This document shows, piece by piece, positions 18,526 to 30,212 of a stretch of 64,000 nucleotides of DNA (the first letter of the stretch is position 1; the number at the start of each line of letters is the position of its first letter). This stretch comes from Megalonaias nervosa. Lineage: Eukaryota; Mollusca; Bivalvia; Unionida; Unionidae. A model generated the notes under the pieces. That model saw only the letters and a program-made list of their open reading frames with translations. It was not told the DNA's origin and did no database searches. The stretch covers positions 1 to 64,000 of the forward strand of contig JAECUM010000847.1 of assembly GCA_016617855.1 (NCBI GenBank), given 5' to 3'. The position numbers were made by a program, and so were the translations under genes.

Positions 18526-20704
18526 GATGTATTGTAAACATATTGAAAATCATCATAAAAAATTAAAATGGACAAGTGATAGACTTTCACAGTATGTCTG
18601 TAATGTATGTTTATCACGTCAGATAAATAATTGTGACAGAAATATCACCGAGAGGTCCTGTTGGCTTAGGTTTTCCTTTTTGAGATCTGGGACAAAAACA
18701 GAAAAGATAATAAAAGACGTAAGACCGGGTCAGACAATCGCCACTGAACTAAATCTCAGTAATAACCGTTTCGCAAATTTATCTGATCCTGTTATATTAA
18801 ATGTTGTGCAAATACGTGTTGATATTCTAAGACGTAAGACTTTGAGTTGTATTGAAAAAATTTAATAATAATAGAAGCAAATTAACGAAAACATACAAAT
18901 TATTTAGATCCAAATGAATTGTTCACATAGATTCAGAATGCTGTGACAACACCGCAGGCCGTAAGAAGAGTAGATGTACAAAGATCAATGTCTAATATTA
19001 AGCAATATTTACAGCCAATTGGATAGAGGATAAGCAATAAAATGGATGCTTCATAAAACGAAACGGAGAAAAAAAATCTTTGAGATTATACTGTATACTT
19101 TACAATATAACCCAACCAGTTACAAAGTTACAAAGAGATTTGAACAATAAAAGCAAACAAAGTTGTCAAAAAATATAAATCTAATGAATAATTTTAACAC
19201 ACAAGTCGCTAACTTTGAAAATATACTAAATGACAACAATATTCCTGGTGTTAGTTGCAAGAAAAAGTTTACTAACCACAGATACCCCCGTCCAACAAGA
19301 AAAAAGAAAATGGAGAGCGGCGTCAAAAGCAAAACAAAATGGAACATATGTTAAAGAATCATGTTAAGAGCCATAAAAACCATTACTATTTATCTATTAC
19401 TGACTTTTGCAACAAAATTTTGACAATAACAAATATTCGATTTACTGAATTTTACAATCATTTCATGAGGCTAAATAATCAACAGCAGGTATGATGGAAT
19501 AACTGATCGTGACGTGGTTAATAATATCGACATTGTAGAAGATACTATTGGTGCATATTGTGAAAGATGAAACGAATGGGAAAGATTTTAATGATTGGAA
19601 CAAATGCTAGCAACAGATGCATATTCGTTCAAAACTGAAGTAGATAATAAAATCTTTCGCATTACGTCGTGACAATGATATAGTTGGAACCGAACAAAAC
19701 GAAAGCACAGACACGTTCAAAATGGATTTGTAAATGGAAATGAGCTTAATCTTGCACCGGGTGCTAGAATGGATGAATTAAAAATGAAATCGATAATAAC
19801 AAAAAGAAGTTTGAGAATAAAACCAAACTAATGCCTGAATATACATAATTTTGGAAATATTCCAAATCGGACGTTATCATATGGTTTCCATTTAACTATG
19901 AATTTTGATGAACTGGTTTCAATAGAAACTATCCTGCGTAGCTTCCTTTCAGCAATTAACAATTTAATGGTTGTTCAGCACTATTATGTCTGAAACAACA
20001 AATAGATCACCGCAATAGCTGAACAAGAAATGAATGAATAATGTATGTAGTTTGGATGTTTAACAGTCAAACTGCGTTCGTTATGTGCAGGACGTCTATT
20101 CACTGATCGTATTCTCTCGCTTGTCCTCAGTTGTTTCTTCTCACAGGTTTGATATATATTTGTTAAACAAGGGGATCCATCTTCCCCGTTGATATCCACA
20201 GGTTTTGCATCTTTCTTTTTTCCTTATGCACTAGTTTTCCAGTTTTGTCTAGGACTTCGAAAATACTGCTATAACATATGTACCTCTGGTTTATATCACT
20301 TATGGACTGGTTAAGGTAAATACAGAACCCTGATGGTGAACGAATCAGGGTGAATGAACATAACACTGCCATTGCGCACTGTAATTGGAAGTAACACAAA
20401 GAAATAAATCATGTAGGGCATTCCTTCTAGTTTGGCGATGAATCTGCCCGAATATCATTTTTGCGTAGATATGCTGTTCGCAGGTATGTGGATCTATAAG
20501 AATGTCCTCTACAAATCTATGGATACCACATATCCAGCATTATGTTTAGCTCTTCATCAGTCTTCTCACTGACAGGTGTCGGATAGCCCCTGATTCCGAT
20601 CGGCTCCGAAGTAGTTAATTTTATATAGTGCTGTAAAAATGATTCAGTTGTCCTGGACTATTGATAACTACTCTTGAATTTTTACGCAACGTATTTGTTG
20701 ATGC
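18526..20704. other. Non-coding stretch with a possible LINE-like relic
   Basis: Short + strand frames around 19,160-19,800 (for example NNFNTQVANFENILND, then DRDVVNNIDIVED) have the flavour of the linker between endonuclease and reverse transcriptase in non-LTR elements, but there is no diagnostic motif and stops are frequent. Other open frames here have no recognisable domain. Confidence 0.2.
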
Positions 20705-20906
20705 AATCTGATTAAAATCAGATCTCCGCCGTCCTACGTGAAGATCTGACTACGACTACTTAAGGGTCATGTTCTGGCGACCTTCATCCACTTTGGTTGA
20801 TAAAATTAGAGATTATGGTAATAACTTAGGTTAGCAGAACATGATCCCTAAGCGGTCGCTCTCAGATCTTCATATATAACAGTGGAGATCTGATTTTAAT
20901 CAGATT
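20705..20906. mobile_element. 202-bp palindromic MITE-like element
   Basis: Ends are inverted repeats of at least 23 bp (AATCTGATTAAAATCAGATC on the left, its complement at the right end). The interior continues the symmetry: AGATCTGAC, then GGGTCATGTTCTG, matched by CAGAACATGATCCC and CAGATCTTC. Each end is itself nearly palindromic. No clear target duplication. Probably a non-autonomous DNA element able to form a hairpin. Confidence 0.8.
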
Positions 20907-21389
20907 GTTTGCTGATGTTGACCTTCTATGAATTCTGGGAATTTCAACACTTCTTCCTTCGGCACATGCATGAGACACTGTAGGGGACGGATTTCTGTAA
21001 TGGGTCTTCTGTTGGTTTATCCTCTTTTACGGTACTATGCGTTGCATTCAATATCAGACCTCCTAACGTTGCAGTTCAGCATATTGGCTTGAAACGTTTT
21101 AAATCTTCTCCCATATTCTATCCATATTCCATCTTACCCATGACTTCTTCAATTATTGTTCCATCCTTTCCACTGTACAAAACAACTTATTCTAACTAAA
21201 TAATAAAAGCAAGATTAACCTATCCTATCCCCTTCTTCGAACATCCTAAATTTTGTCCTACATTACTAGTACATCGCCTATCATCTACCGGTGCTCGCGA
21301 TTCTGTAACGCGCCAACCGATATGTATTTTCTAAATTTTAACTCAAGTTTAGGGCATATTGAAAAGTTGATTTCACTTTATCGTCTGCA
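20907..21389. other. Non-coding stretch, possibly downstream part of the Gypsy relic
   Basis: No clear motif; lies just 3' (minus strand) of the integrase relic, so it may be eroded retroelement sequence. Confidence 0.3.
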
Positions 21390-22350
21390 ACATCACCCGA
21401 CCACAACTCGCGTAGGATACGCATTTACCACAAACAGATCTATCATACAACAAATAAAATCGTGAAAATCCAACAACTTTCCGTTGGTATTTCCCGATAC
21501 GAGAATATAATAGCATTCAAATACCGCTCCATCTTGTAGCCTCTCCGCCCACATACGGCGCAACATTTGTTTCAACGTTAAAAATGTTTACTGAATCCTT
21601 ACAAATTGGGTGGTATAGCTTTGACGTTAACTGTCTGATTGGCGAAAGTCTACTAACTCCGAAGTAAACTGTGCTCCACAATCTGTTCAAAACTCTTCCA
21701 GAACCCATAACCATTAAACATACCTAATGGTGCTGCGACCACACACTCTGTTTTTCCGATATTCTGTAAGACAACATACTTAGGATATCTAGTAGCGCAA
21801 TCTGCAAGGTTTAGTATCTAAAAGTGTTTGTTTTTATTCCGGTCTGTAATGGGAAAGATGTGACCATAATTATCTACACCCACTCTCTTAAGTGGGTTAT
21901 TTAGCAAAGGCATTAACAGTACTCTTGTCATCATGCCCTTTGAAACCATTCTCAGATGTCACGCCACTATTGGCACATGTCAATATAATTTACCAATCAC
22001 TCGATCGGCTGTCTCCGTTTTACCCAAGAGATCCGTCTTATTAGACGCATGCGCCACTTGTAACACATACAGAACGATTTGGCTTTTCATACCTCGAACT
22101 TTACTACGCTTCTTGCTCCCTATCGCGATCTCTTTGACCGCTTCTAAGTATGTCGGTTCCTTGTTCTCGAGCAAACTTGTCTGGCATAAATATTGGTCGT
22201 GACTTCTGAATCTTTTACCATACAGAACACTGGCGCTTGCGACTTTGTCTGCACCACTCATGGCCGGATCGAGGGGTGGGGCGGTTCCAATGTTTCCGGA
22301 CCCCAACCCCCACCCGCAAAAAACGTACACACACGCAAACGTAGTCACTT
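21390..22350 (-). pseudogene. Ty3/Gypsy-type integrase relic
   Basis: On the minus strand, across several stops and frameshifts, the order of a Ty3/Gypsy pol C-terminus can be read: a zinc-region remnant ending VIGKLYWHVP (near 21,975), then PLKRVGVDNYGHIFPITDR with the first catalytic Asp (near 21,870), ILNLADCATRYPKYVVLQNI with the second Asp (near 21,800), and farther on LTSKLYHPICKDSVNIFN (near 21,600), matching the usual P-Y-H-P-x-x-N-G-x-x-E-x-F-N position. The catalytic Glu is not clear. RNase H, RT and long terminal repeats were not identified. Confidence 0.6.
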
Positions 22351-23496
22351 GTCACTTGAAATCTGGCCATCGTTTCATTCTCGCGGACTTTTTTTTTTCA
22401 AGGGTAATGAGATAAAGCGTCTTATCCAAAAACATGCACGGTGATTTGAAATCATGCATTATGTCATTCCTCACGTGAATCGCTTTGCAACTACTCCAGT
22501 AGTGTTGTGTTCCACAATTTTAAATACTTGAACCCATCACAAAACAGTCGCGTCTTGACCGTTAGCGGTGCATTTGGTATTAGCTACCTTCAGTCTGGTA
22601 AAATACAAGCGGACTACCTTTTTATGAATTGTCTTTGGTACTGGCAAACCAAGAATTGATGACTTCATTTTAACTGAAAATGATCTTCGAATAATTAACT
22701 ATTTTTTACTCGCACGAGAGCATGATAATTTTTTAAGTTCAAGTTACTTACTGGAAATTGTTTCGTGTACTGAACTGTAACCTACTATTCATGCTCCAGT
22801 AAACGTGTAAGCAATGTGCAATGCAACACAGATTTCACTTCCGGATCATCATCAAGGCCTTATTACTAACTGTGCACTGTCGCCGAAACACATAGACAAC
22901 CACACCATGAGCTAGTATTCTAAAGAATAAACAATTACCTTTAAATCCATACCAAGAATGCCCTAAATCTAACTCTTGTATCACCAACAAAATGAGAGTG
23001 GAAAAAATGATCTGAAAATAAATTAGGACTTCATTCGTGAGTACTAAACTGGAAGTAATTGTGACCTGATTCCAAATGGCCTCGTGTGCGGAGCACAATG
23101 GAAGCAGAGGGTACTAGGCTAAATGGTCGCTGATATTAGGGATGAACTACAACATTACGAACTCTATATTTAGGGGGTTAATTCAAAATAAAATCTGGAT
23201 CTTGTGTACTTCGCAGTTCTTGATGAAGTTTTGTCAACTTCAAATGGTAATTTCATTGCTCTAGTGGCAGTTAATTATTTATTTATAACTGATGTATTTA
23301 CAACGTTATTTTTGCTCGTGATGGTGCTGGTGATTGAATCCGGGATTGCACCTAACTGCTGAACTATCCGGACCGATTGTACACATGTCGGTTGTGTCCC
23401 ATGAAATGTTCTGTCTTTGTAAGCCCTGATATATCGTGATAAGTCAGTCTGTCCGTACGTATTAACGTGCTTGATCTCTTCATACACCTTAGGCAC
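22351..23496. other. Non-coding stretch, nothing firm recognised
   Basis: Includes a GC-rich patch near 22,260-22,320 that may belong to a short transposable element; no gene motif found. Confidence 0.4.
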
Positions 23497-23691
23497 ATGG
23501 GCGCCCGCAGGATTTTTTGCAAGGGGGATGGGGATCAGGATTTTTGCGGGGGGTGGGGTGAGGTGTCAGTCAGTCACGGCTGGGAGAGTTAGTATAGTAA
23601 GCAATCTGAAACTAAAGCTATTATTTACTAAGCGTTTTGAACAGAATCTTGTGACGTATTTTCAGCTTCATTTGCATGATTAAACTTGTAG

Positions 23692-23758
<67 letters not shown>

Positions 23759-23826
23759 TATTTGCTATATGATGGGGGGGGGGCACCTGACCCCCCCCCC
23801 CCTTCACTTATTCTGCGGGCGCCCAT
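23497..23826. mobile_element. hAT-like non-autonomous element (about 330 bp)
   Basis: Terminal inverted repeats ATGGGCGCCCGCAG at the left (23,497) and its complement at the right (ending 23,826). Flanks read TTAGGCAC on the left and TTACGCAC on the right, an 8-bp duplication with one mismatch if two bases at the right belong to the element, which fits hAT elements. The interior is non-coding with G-runs, C-runs and an (AT)n run at 23,694-23,752. Confidence 0.7.
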
Positions 23827-24303
23827 GCTTACGCACTTGAATCTTGAGTAAACGATAGCAATGTGAGTTTACATTGTGAAAATAATTTTGGAAGTTTGAT
23901 TTCGCCTCTGGAGGGTGGGGAATAGGAGTTACTTTACATAAATTTCAAATACGTCAAATAACTCCAAGGGGCATCACATGTCAAGCTGGTTCATGCCCCG
24001 GGATCTTTCCTTACTCTCAGGAATTTATCTACTGGTTCATAACATAGAGGGATGTAGTCGCTGAGTATTACTGTAAATATTTTTAATATCCCGAACCTAT
24101 AACCATGCATGCACTTAATGGCTTAACGAGCATTAAAAACTAATTTATACGTACAACTAATATTGGCCTCGATTCGCGTTCGTGTGTGTGTGTGTGTGTG
24201 TGAGGGCTATGGATCATTTCGCAAAATTTGCGGTATTTTTTTCAGAGTGAGGGTCGTCAAAAGCGACACTCACCCGGTAAGCCGTTACATCAATCACAAA
24301 TTT

Positions 24304-24350
<47 letters not shown>

Positions 24351-25773
24351 CATGGTTTCTGAAATGCGGGAAACGTGTGTGGATACGTGTTACAAACACG
24401 GAATTCCAGTTTTATTTCAGTTTGCGATACGCATTGATGAGGATAAACGTTTTGCGTTTTGTTTTACTTCATTTAATATTCACATTATTTTATCATTTAT
24501 TTCCTATTTGATTGGGTTTGACGACAATGTTTAATTGAATTTCGCACGGACATCATTTTGTACACAGTTTTCGAGGCATCGCATTTCCGCAACTGATAAT
24601 GCCTTGCGCTCCTGTTGGAATAATCAACTGAAACGAAAGTTGATACCTGACGGAGTCGAGCGAATTACAGCCACTGACATGAAACATTATTCCGTTATTT
24701 GGAATGACCTGCTATGAATCATTATGAAGTCATTTTCCTTTTTGTTATATCCCAATCGATAGTTGGTCTGTATGTCTTCGCTGCAGGTAAATTTTGAAGC
24801 AGTCCATGAAAAGGTCACAGTTGTAATGAAGGGGTGGGGGTGTAAGGAACCAGTGATTTGTTCTTTGTTTAAACTTGAAGAGGCGCTTGCCACTACAGGT
24901 TTTACAAAGGAGTATACTTGTAATTCTTGTGAGATAATCTTATATAATACAGCAATAATGGAGCTCAGATTGTCGTCAGTAGTTAGGTTTGGGCTACAGT
25001 TTTTCAACAGTGCTTTGTTCATGAGCTCAACATGCAGGGATGTTCCTTCTTGTTTTAGTTGATATTTGAAAAAATTGTATGTGGATTTATATTTCTGTCC
25101 AGAAAGGGTTACAGGGACTAGAAATGTATTTGCTGAAATTCGCTGGCTTAACTTTATTTGGCCTTGATTGCTGCCAGTGGAGTCTGTCATTGGCCTTGGT
25201 TTCAAAGAGTGATCAGATTCCTGCCCCATTTCTTGTATGTGCATCTGACACTAATGGCTATTTCATTAGACATGAAACATAAGTAGATAAGAACCACTCG
25301 ATTATAATTATGTCCCTCATTAGTTGTATCATTATAAATTAAGAAATCCGTAATCAACCCCCCCCCCAGTGAGTTGTTGATTTTCAAAACTTGAGTGCCA
25401 TTATTCTCCTCAAAAAATGGTTGACATCTACAGGCTGTATCCAAATTGTACACCATTTGGTGCAGACCATCTGAAAGTGATTGCTATGCCTTCACAAGTT
25501 GTATGTGAGGAGTATCACAAAAAACAGAAACACGATAATTTGCAACTGATTTGCTTCATACTTACATTGTAAAATAAGAAATTATGTATTATATAAGAAA
25601 ACTTAAAGTATTGTCATATTTACAGTTTCTGCTTTAAGATTCTCATTTATAGAAGGTGCATTCTTCAATCATGTGTAATTATGTTATGGTTATGTTGGAG
25701 AAAGATTTAAAACAATTTCTTCTAATATGATTTTATTTCATTTATATTTTTGTTTTGTGTAACTGGAACTTGT
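23827..25773. other. Non-coding stretch with (GT)n and (CT)n microsatellites
   Basis: (GT)n at about 24,183-24,202 and (CT)n at 24,307-24,348. The 185-codon minus-strand frame at 24,687-25,244 has no recognised domain and no supporting splice or start context, so it is left uncalled. Confidence 0.4.
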
Positions 25774-26568
25774 GCAGACTGATAGAAGAGGCTAAATATG
25801 CCATATATTAATGAAGAGGTCATGCATATAAAATATAAAATTCATTTAGCTATGCAGACTGATAGAAGAGGCCAAATATGCCATATATTAATGAAGAGGT
25901 CATGCATATAAAATATAAAATTCATTTAGCTATGCAGACTGATAGAAGAGGCCAAATATGCCATTATTAATGAAGAGGTCATAAATATAAAATATAAAAT
26001 TCATTTAGCTATGCAGACTGATAGAAGAGGCCAAATATGCCATTATTAATGAAGAGGTCATAAATATAAAATATAAAATTCATTTAGCTATGCAGACTGA
26101 TCAAAGAGGCCAAATATGCCATATATTAATGAAGAGGTCATGCATATAAAATATAAAATTCATTTAGCTATGCAGACTGATAGAAGAGGCCAAATATGCC
26201 ATTATTAATGAAGAGGTCATAAATATAAAATATAAAATTCATTTAGCTATGCAGACTGATAGAAGAGGCCAAATATGCCATTATTAATGAAGAGGTCATG
26301 CATATAAAATATAAAATTCATTTAGCTATGCAGACTGATCAAAGAGGCCAAATATGCCATATATTAATGAAGAGGTCATGCATATAAAATATAAAATTCA
26401 TTTAGCTATGCAGACTGATAGAAGAGGCCAAATATGCCATTATTAATGAAGAGGTCATGCATATAAAATATAAAATTCATTTAGCTATGCAGACTGATCG
26501 AAGAGGCCAAATATGCCATATATTAATGAAGAGGTCATGCATATAAAATATAAAATTCATTTAGCTAT
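25774..26568 (+). repeat. 79/80-bp minisatellite, ten tandem copies
   Basis: Units begin at 25,774, 25,854, 25,934, 26,013, 26,092, 26,172, 26,251, 26,330, 26,410 and 26,489, all GCAGACTGAT-initial, highly similar. Two length classes (CCATATATTAATG versus CCATTATTAATG) and three 5' variants (GATAGAAG, GATCAAAG, GATCGAAG) are interspersed, indicating local exchange. Every copy contains an AGGTCA hexamer next to an AT-rich block, ATGCATAT in seven and AAATAT in three. Confidence 0.97.
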
Positions 26569-27293
26569 GCAGCATTTCATGAAGAAAACCAATTTTAATG
26601 ACACTGTTTACCAGTTACTTTTAAAGTAAAAGACATGCATATTTGTGCAGTTTAAAATTCAGCTAGTAGCCAAGAGAGAAGTAAGTGGCTGTTTGTGCAA
26701 TGAGCCTTGTTCAAACCACCATTATTACTTGACTGAACTTCATGCAAGTCGCTTAATTTATTGTCCCAAGAAAAATAAAATGCTTAACTAGTAACATGCG
26801 CATGGTCGAACAGAACTTGTTAGGTTGAGCTCCATTTCATCTCAAAGGGATCTCGATAGGAATTTTGTTTAATGTTGCAGTCCAGGACTCCAATGAAAAA
26901 AGTTATGGCCCAGTTCTAAAACTAGGAGTCATAATGGAATACTTTTTTCTCCATTCAGAATATTCTGTATTATTGTGTCACCAGTATATGTCCTCTCATT
27001 GCTAATGCTCATTTATTGTGTAGTAATTAGTATTTTAGTAAACTAAGGAAAAATTAATGCAGATCATAACCAAGATAATTGTGATTGATGATAATTGTGA
27101 TGTTTATGATGTTATGTCTATAACAAATCTCAGTGCCTATACCTTACCATTCTTTAATTTTGTGTGCAGTTAAAAGGAATCAAGGAAGATATTAGACTTT
27201 CTTTTCTGTATTATTTAATTAGCTTAATTCCCTTTCATATTAATAAATTTCCAACAAAATGCCATATTTTATTTTCTATATTTCATCTCATCT
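26569..27293. other. Non-coding stretch, nothing recognised
   Basis: Unique AT-rich sequence. Confidence 0.5.
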
Positions 27294-27306
27294 TTTAGCA
27301 ACACTG

Positions 27307-27629
27307 ACTGCTTTGATGACCTAAAGGATTAGAGCATTCGCCACGGATGCCTAAGGTCTCTGGTTCGAGGCCCGGTTGAGTCATACCAAAGACTTAAAAA
27401 AATGGTATTAGCATCTGCCTCACTTGGCACTCAGAATTAAGAGGTTAGTGTTAGGACTGGTTGTCCTGGTGTCAGGATAATGTGATTGGATGGGACGTGA
27501 TGCTACGTGTCTGCGGCATGATGCCTTAGTGCTAGGCATGACTATAAACTGCCACACTGCAGACATCGTAGCAATATGATTGAAAAGTTATTAAAGCTAC
27601 ATAAAAGAATCTAAATCACACACACACAC
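27307..27629 (+). mobile_element. Complete tRNA-derived SINE, family 1, with target duplication
   Basis: Flanked by perfect 13-bp duplications TTTAGCAACACTG at 27,294-27,306 and 27,630-27,642. The tRNA-like head has box B GGTTCGAGGCC near 27,361; the body contains GTCATACCAAAGACTT, GTCCTGGTGTCAGGATAATG and AAACTGCCACACTGCAGACA; the tail is (CA)n. The duplication and tail show LINE-driven target-primed insertion and fix the ends of the whole family. Confidence 0.93.
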
Positions 27630-27642
27630 TTTAGCAACACTG

Positions 27643-30212
27643 GATACTACATTCACTTTTTTCGTAAACTTTTAAAAGTTTCTTCACAGCAGAGTTAGGG
27701 TTGCCATTGAAATTTCATTCAGCTGAATAATATTATTAAAAAATGATCTAGTTAAAAATTATAATGGAATTTTGTATATTCCCAGACAAACATTTTATCA
27801 TTGTATTTATCCTCTGGGTACCTACAGCAGGTGGCTGAATTACCTACATATAATTCTGTAGTTTAGTATGTATTGGGTTGTTGCTGTTGGTAAGAGGCAG
27901 CACTAATCTGTGTCTGCTACTTACTATATGATTAAGTAATTACAGTCCACACTACCAACCCATTAGGGAGAACCCTTACAGAAACAAGACTGGTAGCGTA
28001 ATCTTGGGTTAATCATAAATGCGGATTAAGTTTCAGGTCTGGGGTGGCCTGCTATAACCACAGACAACCATGGATTTTGTGAATTTTTCTCCTCTTTGAG
28101 ATGGCACTCATATTAATTAGTGTCAGTTACAGACCATAATACATACAATGGTTCAAACTGTAGTCCTGTGAAACTAGTGACCATGGACAAACAACAAAGC
28201 ATTTTGTGGGAACACTTTCGATTGTGTTCCCAAATGAGACAGAAAACGATACCAATGAGGGTTCTTTATAGGATTTCTTTTATTAAAAACTTGGAGTTTC
28301 AGCCCTGCAAAGAGAAGTCTCCTTAACAATACCTTTCTGCCTTGCAATAATTCAGAACATTATGCATGTATTGTTGTGTCTTCAGTATAAAAATCACCAC
28401 ATTACTAATACTCATTCATTGTGATATATTTAGTATTACAGTAATAGAATTAAACCAGTGGATGTGGAGCAAAAGTATGTTTTGAACTGCTTGACTTTAC
28501 TTTGGGATTTTTGTCTGGCGCAAAAGTAAAGTTGATCTTCTCTGCCAAATTGAAACAGAAGGAGCATGGCTAATTCCATTATTTCAAAGACCTGCATGGT
28601 TAGCACAATATGTGGTTTTATTTGCCGAGATGACATATTTTACTATTACTTAAGTCTACTGGATTTATCAAATATAATTTATGCCACAGATGTCTAGCTG
28701 CAGCTTCATTATTTTTTTTTTGGATAAATTATACAGATTTATTTAAATTTTGGTTATGTTCGATCTGACCCAAGTAAAACACATTGACATTATATACAAT
28801 CAAATAATCCAGTATAAATACTATAATGCATTGCTCATTCATGTGTTGTTGGTTTTTAAAATTAAGTATACTTTGAATGATAAAACATTTTTTTCCACAA
28901 GAGATACACCCCTAGATTTAACTAAACAGTATGTTGGTATACCTGACACTGACAAAGTTCAGTGATGGTATTATTATCCATTATATCAGGAATAGTGTCA
29001 AAGACCTTGATAAGGAATTTTGTTTTGCAGTCACGGGAATCTTGTGAAAATATTAAGTGAAACATAAGAAAAAAAAGCTTTGCTACTAAATTTAATATGT
29101 TGGAGTTTCCTAAGAATATCAGAGATAGTCTCAGTACTCAGAAGTTGAAAAAAAGATGTATTATCTTGGATTCCCAGAAATTCTTTTCCGTCAGTAGAGT
29201 GGCAGTCCCTTGGGGGGACTCTTGTTTATTACACCTGAAACTGATGGGAAAAGGATTGTAGTTCCTTTGTATTCCCAACCTGCTGGATTACACTATATGC
29301 AGTAAAAGTAGCTAATGAAATGAAATAGCGAGCACAAATAAAATTTTGCGAATTGATTTTTTTTTATCACATGTGAAATAAAATGCATTTAGTTACAAAA
29401 GTTACATTCTGGGTGTGTTTTGCATCATTTTCACTAGTAAAGGAGGAGGATGGCATAAAGAGTGAGTCTTAAAATAACATACTGTGATGGACTGATGAAA
29501 TGTCACTGTTAATATCCATCAATGTTAGCATTGTGTGCTTAGGTAAATTAATAGAGACTCAACAAGAGGGGGGGGGTTGCTTGTTTTGACGTCATATAAT
29601 GCACAACTTTGGTGAGGGTAAGAAACTAAATTTCCATAATCCCCCCAAAAATGAAACTGAAATGTGCATTCTCTTGCATCTCCAGTTACATCTATATTGA
29701 CCATTATTTAAAATCCCAGTTGCTTTAAGAATCTTTCACTGTAAATTGTGTTGTTTACTAATTGATTCAGGCATCGTAACATTCTTAAAAACGGGCAGAA
29801 ATTTTAAAATTAAGAAACGTTTCATCTTAATATTTGATGCACAGAAGTTTATCACATAGTTAATTTTCATAAATTTGAAGTGCAGTATATTGGAGAAACT
29901 GAAATGCATAGTTGGGTGTTTGAATAAAAGGTCATTTTTTATGCATTATAGCAAAGAGACAAAGCTTTTGACTAAACAGTTTAGTCTAAAACATAATAAA
30001 GTTCATCTGAGAGTGATTTTAATTAAGCTCAGTGACATATGGTATAAAGTGGATAGGAAACAAAATTGCTTAAAAGCTCAGGACAATACTTGGGTTGGTT
30101 AAGCAATATTCCACAGTAATGTTCCATGTCCATCCTCTATCATGTACATGTATTTATAAAGGATAACAATAAGTTTATAGCTGTAAGATTTTGTTTGGTC
30201 ATCTCCTTTCAG
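27643..30212. other. Non-coding stretch upstream of the large EGF exon
   Basis: AT-rich; probably intron of the receptor gene because the exon at 30,213 starts in phase 1. A block at about 29,165-29,230 (CCCAGAAATTCTTTTCCGTC) is also found at about 53,692 in diverged form. No upstream exon or signal peptide was identified. Confidence 0.5.

Noticed and set aside
24687..25244. 185-codon minus-strand open frame
   Set aside because: No recognisable domain, low-complexity composition, no splice or repeat evidence; could be chance or an old element, so left uncalled.
25774..26568. Regularly spaced repeats resembling a CRISPR array
   Set aside because: Units are head-to-tail without unique spacers, and the context is an animal intron.
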